A stretch of 46,992 nucleotides of DNA from assembly GCF_000247475.1 (NCBI RefSeq), contig NZ_AHZC01000155.1:1-46992 (forward strand), read 5' to 3'. Positions 10,978-21,233 of the stretch are shown here, in pieces. Position 1 is the stretch's first letter; each line of letters begins with the position of its first letter. Under the pieces are notes generated by a model. It ran no database searches and was not told where the DNA came from. It saw only the letters and a list, made by a program, of their open reading frames with translations. The translations under genes were made by a program, and so were the position numbers. This DNA comes from Rhizobium sp. PDO1-076. Lineage in GTDB: Bacteria > Pseudomonadota > Alphaproteobacteria > Rhizobiales > Rhizobiaceae.

Positions 10978-11088
10978 CGCCGGCCACTCTTTTGCCGAAC
11001 TCCGTCGCGCGGCCTTGAGTTTTGCCGCGCGCGTTCCAAATAAGGAAAGAGACTAGAAGCCGGTTCTGACCGGGCAGGATGTGTTTCG

Positions 11089-11766
11089 ATGCAAGTGGGA
11101 AATGCCAGATATCTGACCGCGGGTGACCTGCCGGAGACTATCCCCGTATTCCCGATCTCCGGCGTGCTGCTTTTGCCCGGCGGGCAGTTGCCGCTCAATG
11201 TTTTTGAACCGCGCTATCTGGCGCTGTTCGACGCGGCCCTTTCCGGCAATCGGCTGATCGGCATGATCCAGCCGGCGATGAGCGAGCCGCAGACCAATAT
11301 CCTGCCGGAAAGGCCAGCCCTCTCACAGGTGGGCTGCATCGGCCGCATCACATCGTTCACCGAGACCGGCGACGGCCGTTACGTCATCTCGCTCTCTGGG
11401 ATCTGCCGGTTCCGGCTGCTGAACGAAGTGGCTGGCTCAAAGCCCTACCGGACATTCCACATCGCGCCTTTCATGACCGACCTCACCACCGGCGATGATG
11501 AGGGCCAGGTCGACCGCGTCGGCCTTCTGGCCGCCTTTCGTGCCTATCTCGAGGCCAACAAGCTGGAAGCGGACTGGGAAAGTGTCGAGCGCGCCAGCAA
11601 TGTGACGCTGGTCAATTCGCTGTCGATGATGTCGCCGTTCGGTCCGGCGGAAAAGCAGGCGCTTCTCGAAGCACCCGACCTCAAGACGCGCGCCGAGACG
11701 CTGATCGCCATTACCGAGATCGTGCTCGCCCGCACCTTCGGCGATGCCGACAGCATGCTGCAATAG
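11089..11766 (+). CDS. LON substrate-binding domain protein
   Basis: 225 residues consisting of the Lon N-terminal (PUA-like) domain only: [20 protein letters not shown], then [13 protein letters not shown], and the helical C-terminal part. There is no AAA+ or protease domain, so this is not a truncated Lon but the freestanding family common in Alphaproteobacteria, whose function is not established. The Trm112-like gene follows after 8 bases, and the preceding thioredoxin-TPR gene is on the same strand. These three genes commonly sit together in rhizobia, to my knowledge. Confidence 0.9.
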   Translation: MQVGNARYLTAGDLPETIPVFPISGVLLLPGGQLPLNVFEPRYLALFDAALSGNRLIGMIQPAMSEPQTNILPERPALSQVGCIGRITSFTETGDGRYVISLSGICRFRLLNEVAGSKPYRTFHIAPFMTDLTTGDDEGQVDRVGLLAAFRAYLEANKLEADWESVERASNVTLVNSLSMMSPFGPAEKQALLEAPDLKTRAETLIAITEIVLARTFGDADSMLQ

Positions 11767-11774
11767 AGAGCGCG

Positions 11775-11966
11775 ATGGTCGAGAACCGCACCAGCCTGGT
11801 CGATCCGAAACTGCTGGAACTGCTGGTCTGCCCCTTGACGCAGAACACGCTGAAATTCGATCGCGAGCACAATGAACTGATCTCGGAAAAGGCACGGCTT
11901 GCCTATCCGATCCGGGACGGGATCCCGATCATGCTGGTGTCGGAAGCCCGCAAGCTCGAAGACTGA
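11775..11966 (+). CDS. Trm112 family protein (UPF0434)
   Basis: 63 residues with the family core [17 protein letters not shown] and ending [19 protein letters not shown]. Eukaryotic Trm112 is a zinc-binding activator of methyltransferases. This bacterial form has one cysteine (VCP), so the zinc site is absent, as in other alphaproteobacterial members. The start ATG lies 8 bases after the LON-domain gene's stop, indicating co-transcription and probably coupling. Its partner methyltransferase, if any, is not in the neighbourhood. Confidence 0.92.
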   Translation: MVENRTSLVDPKLLELLVCPLTQNTLKFDREHNELISEKARLAYPIRDGIPIMLVSEARKLED

Positions 11967-12031
11967 GCAGCCGCTGGCGCTGCCATGGGGCGCGGGCATC
12001 TGACGGGTTGTGCAGGGCGCAAAAAATTCTT

Positions 12032-13273
12032 TCAGATCGACTGGCCGAACAGCAGCCTTGGCCCCTCGCTGGCAGATGTGCCGGCCGCCTCGCGGATGAA
12101 ATAACCCTTGAGGCTCGGCAGGCGATCGACGATCCCCAGGCCGAAATCGCGCAGCACCCTGACCGGCGTGACATCGTTGGAAAACAGCCGATTGAGGACG
12201 TCCGTGGTGACGCCCATGCGGAACGTGTCGAAGCGCCGCCAGGTCTGGTAACGCTCGAGCACGTTGAGCGAACCGATGTCGAGCCCGAGCCGGTCGGCCT
12301 CGACGACAGTTTCGGCCAATGCCGCGACATCCTTGAAGCCGAGATTGAGACCCTGGCCCGAGATCGGATGGATGCCATGCGCCGCATCACCCGCCAGCGC
12401 CAAACGCGGCGCGACGAAGGCGCGCGCCAGCGTCAGGCCGAGCGGAAAGGCACGGCGATCTTCCGTTGCGCGAATCTGGCCGAGCTTGTGGCCGAAGCGC
12501 CTCTCCAGTTCGGCCTCGAAGACGAGTTCGTCCGAGGCGACCAGGCGATCGGCATCGGCCGTGCGCTCTGTCCAGACCAGCGACGAACGATTGCCCTTGA
12601 GCGGCAGGATGGCAAACGGGCCGGCCGGCAGGAAATGCTCTTCCGCCACGCCCTCGTGCGGGCGCTCGTGCTCGACCGTGGTGACGATACCGGACTGGTT
12701 GTAGTTCCAGGTAACGGTCTTGATCCCGGCGAGATCGCGCAGCTTAGAGCGCACGCCGTCGCAGGCGACCACGAGCCGGGCGGCAACGGTCGCGCCATCC
12801 GAGAGGGTGAGTTCGGCGGACGGACCCGCGTCACGAAAACCGGTGGCCCGCAGTCCATGGCGGATCGCAATGCCGGCATCGGCGCAGGCATCGCGCAGGG
12901 CAGCCACCATGCTGACATTCGGGATCATATGGGCAAAGGGACGACCGTCCTCGATCGCGCCGTCAAAGGTGAGAAACACCGGCCTTACCGGATCGGATGT
13001 CTTCGAATCGGTGACGATCATCCGGTTGATCGGCTGGGCATCCGGCTCGATACGGTCCCAGAGACCGAAGACATCGAGCATCTTCGTCGCCGCGGCGATG
13101 ATGGCAGAGGCGCGCGGATCCTTCGTCCAGGCGTTCTCCGGGGCTGCTTCGATCACCTCGACATTCAGATGCGGCGCAGCCTGCTTGATCGCAACCGCAA
13201 CCGAAAGACCGACATAGCCGCCGCCGACAATCAGCACATCCAGCATGGCGAAATCCTTTGCTCTTGTAGACAT
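12032..13273 (-). CDS. UbiH/UbiF/COQ6-type FAD-dependent ubiquinone hydroxylase
   Basis: 413 residues from MSTRAKDFAML, chosen because a GGTGG ribosome binding site precedes it. A start at MLDVL (13246) is possible. The dinucleotide fold is IVGGGYVGLSVAVAI, the middle motif VACDGVRSKLRDLAGI, and the second FAD motif LALAGDAAHGIHPISGQGLN. These define the class A aromatic hydroxylases that add ring hydroxyls in ubiquinone synthesis. Which position it hydroxylates cannot be told from sequence. It is divergent from tesB, with only 56 bases between the starts, so the two promoters overlap. Confidence 0.9.
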   Translation of the reverse strand: MSTRAKDFAMLDVLIVGGGYVGLSVAVAIKQAAPHLNVEVIEAAPENAWTKDPRASAIIAAATKMLDVFGLWDRIEPDAQPINRMIVTDSKTSDPVRPVFLTFDGAIEDGRPFAHMIPNVSMVAALRDACADAGIAIRHGLRATGFRDAGPSAELTLSDGATVAARLVVACDGVRSKLRDLAGIKTVTWNYNQSGIVTTVEHERPHEGVAEEHFLPAGPFAILPLKGNRSSLVWTERTADADRLVASDELVFEAELERRFGHKLGQIRATEDRRAFPLGLTLARAFVAPRLALAGDAAHGIHPISGQGLNLGFKDVAALAETVVEADRLGLDIGSLNVLERYQTWRRFDTFRMGVTTDVLNRLFSNDVTPVRVLRDFGLGIVDRLPSLKGYFIREAAGTSASEGPRLLFGQSI

Positions 13274-13329
13274 TCTGCCACCTATATAGATCAGCCTTGA
13301 ACGGGTGCCTATAAGCGGAGCCATGCATT

Positions 13330-14214
13330 ATGTCGCAGCCACATGAACAGACGAAACCGATGCAGGACCTGATCGAGCGTCTCGACCTGGAAAAGCTGGA
13401 GGAAAACCTGTTTCGCGGCAACAGCCCGCAGAATGGCTGGCAGCGCGTTTTCGGCGGACTGGTGATTGCCCAGGCGCTGATGGCAGCACAGCGCTGCGTC
13501 GACGCCGATCGCCTGGTGCATTCGCTGCATGCCTATTTCATGCGGCCCGGCGATCCCTCGGTGCCGATCGTCTATCAGGTCGAGCGCATTCGCGACGGTG
13601 CCAGCTTCACCACGCGCCGCGTCCTCGCCATCCAGCATGGCAAGGCCATCTTCTCCATGTCAGCCTCCTTCCAGCTCGCGGAGCCGGGTTTCGACCATCA
13701 GGTCGCGATTCCCGACGTGCCGCAGCCCGAACAGCTGATGGGGGAGATGGAATTCCGCGAGGCCTTCCTCGCCAAGGCACCAGACATGGTGAAAAAATAC
13801 TGGGGCCGTGAACGGCCGATCGAGATCCGCCCCGTGTCGCTGGTCCACTATCTGTCGAAGGAGAAGCTCGATCCGCAGGCGCATATCTGGGTCCGCGCCG
13901 CCGGCATCGTTCCCGAAGATGGCCACTACCGGGCAGCAATGCTTGCCTATCTCTCCGACATGACCCTGCTCGACACCTCGCTTTATGCCCATGGCACGTC
14001 GATCTTCGATCCCGAGCTTCAGGTGGCAAGCCTAGATCATGCGATGTGGTTTCATCGACCCTGCACGCTCGACGACTGGCTGCTCTATACCCAGGACAGC
14101 CCGAGTGCCGCCGGCGCCAGAGGCATGACCCGCGGCAGCATTTTCACCCGTGATGGCCGCCTCATTGCCTCGGTCGCCCAAGAAGGGTTGATCCGCAAAA
14201 GGGCAAATGACTAA
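13330..14214 (+). CDS. tesB: acyl-CoA thioesterase II
   Basis: 294 residues with the double hotdog fold of TesB. The N-terminal hotdog contains NGWQRVFGGLVIAQAL and the C-terminal one SLDHAMWFHRP followed by DDWLLY and GARGMTRGSIFTRDGRLIAS. The conserved aspartate and glutamine/serine region of the active site lie in the latter half. It hydrolyses medium and long acyl-CoA. The length matches the Escherichia coli enzyme. The glnK regulatory region begins directly after its stop codon; an NtrC-like site lies about 24 bases downstream. Confidence 0.95.
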   Translation: MSQPHEQTKPMQDLIERLDLEKLEENLFRGNSPQNGWQRVFGGLVIAQALMAAQRCVDADRLVHSLHAYFMRPGDPSVPIVYQVERIRDGASFTTRRVLAIQHGKAIFSMSASFQLAEPGFDHQVAIPDVPQPEQLMGEMEFREAFLAKAPDMVKKYWGRERPIEIRPVSLVHYLSKEKLDPQAHIWVRAAGIVPEDGHYRAAMLAYLSDMTLLDTSLYAHGTSIFDPELQVASLDHAMWFHRPCTLDDWLLYTQDSPSAAGARGMTRGSIFTRDGRLIASVAQEGLIRKRAND

Positions 14215-14237
14215 AACGTTGGCGATTTTGTTTTTTT

Positions 14238-14252
14238 GCACATTTTTTGTGC
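14238..14252 (+). promoter_or_regulatory. candidate NtrC-binding site
   Basis: GCAC-ATTTTTT-GTGC is a dyad with the 7-base spacing of the NtrC consensus (GCAC-N7-GTGC). It is centred about 120 bases before the start point predicted from the sigma-54-like element, a normal activator distance. The assignment rests on pattern and context only. Confidence 0.6.
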
Positions 14253-14337
14253 GCACATCGCCCGTTCATTTGCCTGTTTATTAGATCATTTCTTTATAGT
14301 CTTTACATTTCAATAACTTATTCTCCCTCTCCCAAAC

Positions 14338-14782
<445 letters not shown>

Positions 14783-14809
14783 GAACGGCCGCTAGGGGAG
14801 TTTTTTCTG

Positions 14810-16171
14810 ATGTCATTTGCCAAGTCGAAATCCACATTGCTGCGCATTGGCGCCGCGTCGGCAGCAGTGCTGGCGCCGGTTGTCGCCTTCGCGCAGGAAG
14901 CAGCACCTGCTGTTGCCGAAGCGGCCGCTGCCGCACCGGTTCCGAACAAGGGCGACACCGCCTTCATGTTCGTCTGCACCATCCTCGTCCTGTTCATGCT
15001 GATCCCGGGCCTTGCCCTGTTCTACGGCGGCCTCGTACGCGCCAAGAACATGCTCTCCGTTCTCATGCAGTGCACCGTTATCGGCTCCGCGATCATGATC
15101 GCATGGGTTCTCTACGGCTACTCCTTCGCTTTCGGCGGATCGACCAACCCGTATTTCGGCGGCTTCGCCAAGCTCTTCCTGGCCGGCGTCACGCCGGACA
15201 GCACGGCGGCAACCTTCTCTGACGCCGTCATTCCGGAATACATCTTCATCGTCTTCCAGATGACGTTTGCCGCCATCACCCCGGCCCTGATCGTCGGCGC
15301 CTTTGCCGAACGCATCAAGTTCTCGGCATCGGTTCTATTCTGCCTGCTCTGGGTCACCTTCGTCTACTTCCCGATCGCCCATATGGTCTGGGACGCAAAC
15401 GGCCTGATCTTCGGCTGGGGCGCGCTTGACTTCGCCGGCGGTACCGTCGTGCACATCAATGCCGGTGTTGCCGGTCTGGTTGGCGCGATCATGGTCGGCA
15501 AGCGTACCGGCTACGGCAAGGACATGATGGCTCCGCATTCCATGACCCTCACCCTCGTCGGTGCGGCCATGCTCTGGTTCGGCTGGTTCGGCTTCAATGC
15601 CGGCTCGAACCTTGAAGCCACCGGCGGCGCCATGCTCGCCACGATCAACACCTTCATTGCAACGGCTGCTGCTGTTGTGTCCTGGTCGATCGTCGAAACC
15701 TTCACCCGCGGCAAGGCATCCATGCTGGGCGCGGCTTCCGGCATGATCGCCGGTCTCGTCGTCATCACCCCGGCCGCCGGCATTGCCGGCCCGATGGGCG
15801 CGATCGTCATGGGCCTGATCGTTTCCCCGCTGTGCTACTTCTTCGTCTCCGTGATCAAGAACAAGTTCGGCTACGACGATACCGCTGACGTCTTCGGCGT
15901 CCACGGCATCGGCGGCCTGTTCGGCGCGCTGGCAACCGGCATCTTCGCCTCTTCCTCGCTCGGCGGCATCGGCTACGCAGAAGGCGTGACCATGGGTGCG
16001 CAGTTCTTCACCCAGGTGAAGGCAGTCCTCGTCACCGTCGTATGGTGCGGTGTCGGTTCGGTCATCCTGTTCAAGATCACCGACGTCATCGTTGGCCTGC
16101 GCGTACCGGTCGAAGCCGAGCGCGAAGGTCTCGACCTCGCCTCGCACGGCGAAGCTGCCTACCACAACTAA
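14810..16171 (+). CDS. amtB: ammonium transporter
   Basis: 453 residues with about 11 transmembrane helices preceded by an N-terminal segment (LRIGAASAAVLAPVVAFAQE) that reads as a cleavable signal peptide. The Amt signature regions are present: DFAGGTVVHINAGVAGLVG, with the first pore histidine just after V-V, and DVFGVHGIGGLFGALATGIF, with the second. It conducts ammonium across the inner membrane and is regulated by the GlnK encoded directly upstream. A strong intrinsic terminator follows at 16215-16246, so glnK-amtB is a two-gene operon. Confidence 0.97.
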   Translation: MSFAKSKSTLLRIGAASAAVLAPVVAFAQEAAPAVAEAAAAAPVPNKGDTAFMFVCTILVLFMLIPGLALFYGGLVRAKNMLSVLMQCTVIGSAIMIAWVLYGYSFAFGGSTNPYFGGFAKLFLAGVTPDSTAATFSDAVIPEYIFIVFQMTFAAITPALIVGAFAERIKFSASVLFCLLWVTFVYFPIAHMVWDANGLIFGWGALDFAGGTVVHINAGVAGLVGAIMVGKRTGYGKDMMAPHSMTLTLVGAAMLWFGWFGFNAGSNLEATGGAMLATINTFIATAAAVVSWSIVETFTRGKASMLGAASGMIAGLVVITPAAGIAGPMGAIVMGLIVSPLCYFFVSVIKNKFGYDDTADVFGVHGIGGLFGALATGIFASSSLGGIGYAEGVTMGAQFFTQVKAVLVTVVWCGVGSVILFKITDVIVGLRVPVEAEREGLDLASHGEAAYHN

Positions 16172-16214
16172 GAAACGGTTCGCGCTTCGGCGCGGCCACC
16201 TCGCAAGCATCACG

Positions 16215-16246
16215 AACGCCCGGACCGCAAGGCCCGGGCGTTTTTT
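16215..16246 (+). terminator. intrinsic terminator of glnK-amtB
   Basis: The stem AACGCCCGG pairs with CCGGGCGTT around a short loop and runs directly into TTTTTT, 43 bases after the amtB stop codon. Confidence 0.9.
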
Positions 16247-16296
16247 GTGCGCAAATCATATTTTCGGACTGCCTGTGGGGCCAATCGCATCGCCAT

Positions 16297-16315
16297 GGTT
16301 AATGCCGCATTAACC
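16297..16315 (+). promoter_or_regulatory. CtrA-binding box (consensus) before ftsK
   Basis: TTAA (16299-16302), 7 bases, then TTAAC (16310-16314) is the full CtrA consensus TTAA-N7-TTAA(C). The site is also a perfect 8-base inverted repeat, GGTTAATG-CCG-CATTAACC. It lies 92 bases before the ftsK start. CtrA is the master cell-cycle regulator of Alphaproteobacteria, and control of a division gene would fit. Confidence 0.7.
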
Positions 16316-16405
16316 CTCGGCGCTGTAGGGTATCGTAAAGCCATGCCGGTTCCCCAGCCGGCGCAAGGCGTAGCAGTGACCTCACGCGGACGGGCAGGCA
16401 ATCAC

Positions 16406-19084
16406 ATGGACAGAGGAAATTCGGCAGCGCTTACCGAACACTCGGCTCGCTTCGTGCTGACCGCTTTCGTATTGCGCCAGATCTTCTCGCTGGCCGGTTT
16501 TGGGCTCTTCCTGCTGCTGGTTCTCGCGGTTGCATCACTGGCCACCTGGAATGTCGCCGATCCGAGCCTGTCCTATGCCACCGACAATCAGCCGACCAAC
16601 ATCCTCGGTCTCTGGGGTGCGGTGTTTGCCGATCTAATGATGCAATTCTTCGGCCTGGCCAGCCTGCTGGCGCTGTTGCCGGTGCTTGCCTGGTCATTCG
16701 CCCTGATCGGCGGACGCAGGCTGACCCGCGTACCGGCTCGTCTCGCCGCCTGGCTGGTTGGCGCGCTGGTTGCCGCCGCCACCGTCGGCTGTTTCCCGCC
16801 GCCGCTGACATGGCCGCTGCCGAGCGGCACCGGCGGCGTTCTGGGCGACCTGATCCTACGCTTCCCGGCCCTGTTCATCGGGGCCTATCCGACCGGCACC
16901 TTTGCCATGGTGATGGGCTCCATCCTCGCCGTGCCGACCGCATGGCTTCTGCTGTTTGCCGCCGGCATTGTCGGGCGCAGCGAACCGGAGATTCCGGCCC
17001 CCCAGATCAAGGCCCAGGCAGACAAGAGCCGCAGCCTGGCACAAGCCATCGAGGCCGACGACGAGGACGAGCCGGAAGGTCCGATTGCCCTGGCGCTCGG
17101 CGCCATTGCCCACAACTGGTACACGACGCGCGCGCGCATGCGCCGGCTGTTCGGCCTGAAGCCGGCCGAACGCAGCCGCCGTGATTTCGACCAGCCCTAC
17201 GACTTCAACGATGATGAGTTCGGCACGCTGAACGAACCGAGCCGTCCGAAGGCACCCGCCTTGCATGCCCGTCAGGAGCCGGTACTCGAGGGTGCTCCGC
17301 GAGCGACCACCCGCTCCATCGTTTCGCCGCCGCCCATGGCCAGCGGCCATTTCGACGATGACGACGGCGCATTCGACATGGACGACATGCCGCGCCCGGC
17401 CGGCATCCTGCCCGACGACGAGGACGACTGGAATGCGGCGCCGGCAGCACCCTCGCGCAATATCGGCGCCGGCCGCAGTTCGCCGCAGGTCTCCGCGCCC
17501 GCCAGCCGCCCCAAGCCCGGCGCCCGCGTCGAGCGTGATGCCCAGGGCTCGCTGCTGCGCCCCGACGGTTTCCAGCTTCCCTCCGTGCATCTGCTGGCCG
17601 AACCCCGCGCGGTTGCCCGCGACGCGACCCTGTCGACCGAGGCCCTGGAACACAATGCCCGCCTGCTTGAAGGCGTGCTCGACGATTTCGGCGTCAAGGG
17701 CGAGATCATCCATGTCCGTCCCGGCCCGGTCGTGACGCTCTACGAACTGGAGCCAGCACCGGGCATCAAGTCGTCCCGCGTCATCGGTCTTGCCGACGAC
17801 ATCGCCCGCTCGATGAGCGCGATCGCTGCCCGTGTCGCCGTTGTGCCCGGCCGCAACGCCATCGGCATCGAATTGCCCAACCAGACGCGCGAGACCGTCT
17901 ATCTGCGCGAACTGATCGGCTCGAAGGACTTCGACGGCAACAAGGCCAAGCTCGCCATGGCGCTCGGCAAGACGATCGGCGGCGAACCGGTGATTGCCGA
18001 CCTTGCCAAGATGCCGCATCTGCTGGTCGCCGGTACCACCGGCTCGGGCAAGTCTGTCGCCATCAACACGATGATCCTGTCGCTGCTTTACCGGCTGTCG
18101 CCGGAAAAGTGCCGCCTGATCATGATCGATCCGAAAATGCTCGAACTTTCGGTCTATGACGGCATTCCCCATCTGCTGTCGCCAGTCGTGACCGATCCCA
18201 AAAAGGCCGTCGTTGCGCTGAAATGGACCGTCCGCGAGATGGAAGAGCGCTACAAGAAGATGTCGAAGATCGGCGTGCGCAATATCGACGGCTTCAACAG
18301 CCGCGTCGAGCAGGCGCTGGAAAAGGGCGAGGTCCTGACCCGCACCGTGCAGACCGGCTTCGACCGCCAGACCGGCGAGGCGATCTACGAGACCGAAGAA
18401 TTCGACCTGCAGCCGATCCCCTACATCGTCGTGATCATCGACGAAATGGCCGACCTGATGATGGTCGCCGGCAAGGACATCGAAGGCGCCGTGCAGCGTC
18501 TGGCGCAGATGGCGCGTGCAGCCGGCATCCACGTGATCATGGCCACCCAGCGCCCATCGGTCGATGTCATCACCGGCACGATCAAGGCGAACTTCCCGAC
18601 CCGCATTTCCTTCCAGGTCACGTCGAAGATCGACAGCCGCACCATTCTCGGCGAACAGGGCGCCGAACAGCTGCTCGGCATGGGGGACATGCTTTACATG
18701 GCCGGTGGCGGCAGAATCCAGCGTGTGCACGGGCCTTTCGTGTCGGACAACGAGGTCGAGGAAATCGTCGCCTACCTGAAGACCCAGGGCTCGCCGCAAT
18801 ATCTCGAAGCCATCACGGTCGATGATGACGACGGCGAAGAGGGCGGCGGACCGGCGGGCACCTCCAACCTGTCGGAATCCGACGATCCCTATGACCAGGC
18901 GGTTGCGATCGTGCTGCGCGACGGCAAGGCATCCACCTCCTATGTCCAGCGCCGCCTTGGCATTGGCTACAACCGCGCCGCCTCGCTGATCGAGCGCATG
19001 GAGAAGGAAGGCATCATCGGACCGGCCAATCACGCCGGCAAGCGCGAGATCCTCGTGCCCACCGAATCCGACATCGAAAGGTGA
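16406..19084 (+). CDS. ftsK: DNA translocase FtsK
   Basis: 892 residues from [16 protein letters not shown]; a longer frame upstream has no family match. The N-terminal 190 or so residues hold four membrane helices that anchor it at the septum. A long acidic, proline-rich linker follows (about 195-400). The RecA-like motor has Walker [10 protein letters not shown] (about 541) and Walker [15 protein letters not shown]. The C-terminal gamma domain ([20 protein letters not shown] onward) is the winged helix that reads KOPS and contacts XerD. FtsK pumps chromosome ends through the septum and activates dimer resolution. A consensus CtrA box lies in its promoter region. Confidence 0.96.
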   Translation: MDRGNSAALTEHSARFVLTAFVLRQIFSLAGFGLFLLLVLAVASLATWNVADPSLSYATDNQPTNILGLWGAVFADLMMQFFGLASLLALLPVLAWSFALIGGRRLTRVPARLAAWLVGALVAAATVGCFPPPLTWPLPSGTGGVLGDLILRFPALFIGAYPTGTFAMVMGSILAVPTAWLLLFAAGIVGRSEPEIPAPQIKAQADKSRSLAQAIEADDEDEPEGPIALALGAIAHNWYTTRARMRRLFGLKPAERSRRDFDQPYDFNDDEFGTLNEPSRPKAPALHARQEPVLEGAPRATTRSIVSPPPMASGHFDDDDGAFDMDDMPRPAGILPDDEDDWNAAPAAPSRNIGAGRSSPQVSAPASRPKPGARVERDAQGSLLRPDGFQLPSVHLLAEPRAVARDATLSTEALEHNARLLEGVLDDFGVKGEIIHVRPGPVVTLYELEPAPGIKSSRVIGLADDIARSMSAIAARVAVVPGRNAIGIELPNQTRETVYLRELIGSKDFDGNKAKLAMALGKTIGGEPVIADLAKMPHLLVAGTTGSGKSVAINTMILSLLYRLSPEKCRLIMIDPKMLELSVYDGIPHLLSPVVTDPKKAVVALKWTVREMEERYKKMSKIGVRNIDGFNSRVEQALEKGEVLTRTVQTGFDRQTGEAIYETEEFDLQPIPYIVVIIDEMADLMMVAGKDIEGAVQRLAQMARAAGIHVIMATQRPSVDVITGTIKANFPTRISFQVTSKIDSRTILGEQGAEQLLGMGDMLYMAGGGRIQRVHGPFVSDNEVEEIVAYLKTQGSPQYLEAITVDDDDGEEGGGPAGTSNLSESDDPYDQAVAIVLRDGKASTSYVQRRLGIGYNRAASLIERMEKEGIIGPANHAGKREILVPTESDIER

Positions 19085-19190
19085 TGGAACAACTGCGACT
19101 GGGACGAGTTGCCGCACAGGACGCGCAGGCTTACGTCATGAAGCCGCCGCCTTTTTCGGCAAGACATGCAAGCATATGAAGGAGTACCGG

Positions 19191-19847
19191 ATGAGTGAAG
19201 ATAATGCAGAACGCGAGGCCTTCTTGCCCGCGTTGACCAGCCGTCGCCAATTCGTCCTGGGCGCTGCCGCTTTCATGGCCTATGCCGCCCTGCCGCCCAT
19301 GCCTGCTTTTGCCGCGACCGATGCCGCCCAGAAGATCGCCGACCATTTCTCCAGCGTGAAGAACATGATGGGCGAGTTTGTCCAGTTCGGCCCGCGTGGC
19401 GAGCAGACCGGCGGGAAGTTTTTCATCCAGCGTCCGGGCAAGCTGCGCTTCAACTATGAGAAGCCTTCGCCGATGCGCGTGATCGCCGACGGCAAGAATG
19501 TCGTGATCGGCAATACCAAGCTGAAGACCTGGGATCTCTATCCGTTGTCAAAGACGCCACTGAGTCTGCTTCTGGCCGAGCGCATCGATCTTGGCAACAA
19601 GATGGTCCGTGACGTCAAGGAAGAGGCTGACCTCACCACGATCGTGCTGGGCGACAAGACCCTGCTTGGCGATTCGACAATCACCCTGATGTTCGACCCG
19701 AAGACCTTCGAACTGCGCCAGTGGACCATCACCGACCTGCAGAAGAAGGACACCTCGGTGATGATCTTCAACGTCCAGACCGGCGTCGACTTCGATCAGA
19801 GCGTCTTTGAAATTCCTTATGCGGACGTTCACAACCAGCAGCGCTGA
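19191..19847 (+). CDS. lolA: outer-membrane lipoprotein carrier LolA
   Basis: 218 residues, with GAAGGAG placed 6 bases before the chosen ATG (an in-frame ATG at 19176 is worse placed). LolA ferries lipoproteins across the periplasm from LolCDE to the outer membrane. The mature part begins after PAFAAT and contains the family's FVQFGPRGEQTGGKFFIQRP, LRFNYEKPSPMRVIADG and LTTIVLGD segments. The export signal reads TSRRQFVLGAAAFMAYAAL, with a twin-arginine pair and S-R-R-x-F-V-L, which looks like a Tat signal. It follows ftsK by about 105 bases and ends before a terminator hairpin. Confidence 0.9.
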   Translation: MSEDNAEREAFLPALTSRRQFVLGAAAFMAYAALPPMPAFAATDAAQKIADHFSSVKNMMGEFVQFGPRGEQTGGKFFIQRPGKLRFNYEKPSPMRVIADGKNVVIGNTKLKTWDLYPLSKTPLSLLLAERIDLGNKMVRDVKEEADLTTIVLGDKTLLGDSTITLMFDPKTFELRQWTITDLQKKDTSVMIFNVQTGVDFDQSVFEIPYADVHNQQR

Positions 19848-19870
19848 TTGTCCGGACCTCACCTGTGGAG

Positions 19871-19905
19871 AAAGGCGGCAGACAGAGATGTCCGGCCGCC
19901 TTTTC
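19871..19905 (+). terminator. intrinsic terminator after lolA
   Basis: AAAGGCGGC (19871-19879) pairs with GCCGCCTTT (19895-19903), with T residues at the end of the stem. It lies about 25 bases after the lolA stop and before xthA. Confidence 0.75.
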
Positions 19906-19961
19906 CTGTTCATGGCGGATGAAACTTTCTAAGAACGGGAGACATCTGGGGAACAATCGCC

Positions 19962-20764
19962 ATGACGCTTTCGATCACCACCTGGAACATCAATTCGGTG
20001 CGGCTGCGCCTGCCGATCGTCGAGGATTTCCTCAGGCAGACAAGCCCGGACATTCTCTGCCTGCAGGAGATCAAATGCCAGAACGACCAGTTCCCCGCTG
20101 AGCAGATCGCAGCACTCGGCTACACGAACATCGTCCTGCATGGCCAGAAGGGCTATCACGGCGTTGCCATCTGCTCGCGCCTGCCGCTGACCGAGGATCA
20201 CCGCCAGGACTATTGCGGCGTCGGCGACAGCCGCCACATCTCGGCGGTCTTCGAATGGGCCGGCCGCCGCATTCGCCTGCACAATTTCTACGTCCCCGCC
20301 GGCGGTGACGAGCCCAACCGCGTGATCAACCCGAAATTCGGCCACAAGCTCGACTTCATCGCCGAAATGAAGGCGCTGTCGGCCGATGGCGAGCCGGGCA
20401 CGGCACGGTTTTGGTCGGCGACCTGAACATCGCACCGCTCGAGCACGACGTCTGGTCGCACAAACAGATGCTGAAGATCGTCAGCCACACGCCGGTCGAG
20501 ACCGAAGGCCTGCTGGAGATCATGCGCCAGGGCAACTGGGTCGACCTGATGCGCCAGCATGTGCCCGACAGCGAAAAGCTCTATACTTGGTGGAGCTACC
20601 GTGCCAAAGACTGGGCCGCCGCCAACAAGGGCCGCCGCCTTGACCATATCTGGTCATCAGCCGATCTGGCGCCGCTGCTCAAGCGTGTCGACATCCTGAA
20701 GGAAGCGCGCGGCTGGAAACAACCGTCCGACCATGTCCCGGTCACAGCGACGTTCGATATCTGA
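19962..20764 (+). pseudogene. xthA: exodeoxyribonuclease III, interrupted by a frameshift
   Basis: The first frame (19962-20426, from MTLSITTWNINSVRL) holds the N-terminal half of an AP endonuclease/exonuclease III: CLQEIKCQN with the metal-binding Glu, and the NFYVPAGGDEPN segment. Near 20399-20405 it runs out of frame into ARFWSAT and a stop. The rest of the enzyme continues without gap in the -1 frame (VLVGDLNIAPLEHDVW through SDHVPVTATF to 20764), carrying the catalytic Asp/Asn and His. Inserting one base in ACGGCACGG, for example giving ACG CGC ACG, restores a 267-residue protein of normal length. The cause is a one-base deletion or a sequencing error. If real, neither half could be active and base excision repair would depend on another AP endonuclease. 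Confidence 0.9.
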
Positions 20765-20777
20765 TAGCAGGCTATGT

Positions 20778-21233
20778 TTATTCGAAACGGCCTGCCATGG
20801 CGGCCGTTCCGTCGACCAATGCGCTGATCGACTGCTTGATGCGCGCCTCGACATGCCGCGCCATGGCTGGATACTCCTCCAGCAGCCTGTGAAACATCGC
20901 CCGGGTGATGCGGATGACATCGACGTCTTCCGCCGCGACGGCAGTGAACTTCCGCTCGACCATTGTCACCAGCGCAAGCTCGGAGAGCATGACGCCCTTG
21001 CCGACCGTCGTCTCGAGCCGAGACTTGCCGCCGCGGCCGATGACATGCAGGTCAAGGGCGCCGCTGACCACCACATAGGCGCATTCGGCCGGCGACTTTT
21101 CGCGAAACAGCACCTGACCCGTCGCGATCTGCCGATGTTCGGCGCCGAAGGCGACCAGACGCAACTGGTCCGTATCCAGGCCGGAGAACAGCGGTACTGC
21201 CGAAAGCAGATCGATATCGTCGCTCAGTGCCAT
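20778..21233 (-). CDS. single-domain cyclic nucleotide-binding protein
   Basis: 151 residues (a start one codon earlier, at 21236, is equally possible). The fold is the cNMP-binding beta-barrel of Crp-type proteins: LFSGLDTDQLRLVAF, ATGQVLFREKSPAECAYVVV, SGALDLHVI, a phosphate-binding-cassette-like GKGVMLSELALV, then a C-terminal helix (FHRLLEEYPAMARHVEARI). No helix-turn-helix follows, so it cannot bind DNA by itself in the usual way. In the cassette the arginine that contacts cAMP is not obvious, so the ligand is uncertain. It is encoded convergent to xthA and downstream of the CenR-type regulator on the same strand, 190 bases apart. Confidence 0.85.
   Translation of the reverse strand: MALSDDIDLLSAVPLFSGLDTDQLRLVAFGAEHRQIATGQVLFREKSPAECAYVVVSGALDLHVIGRGGKSRLETTVGKGVMLSELALVTMVERKFTAVAAEDVDVIRITRAMFHRLLEEYPAMARHVEARIKQSISALVDGTAAMAGRFE

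Noticed and set aside
12960..13330. Longer UbiH-type start at 13324
   Set aside because: It would overlap the tesB promoter region and has no family similarity; the start at 13273 has a ribosome binding site.
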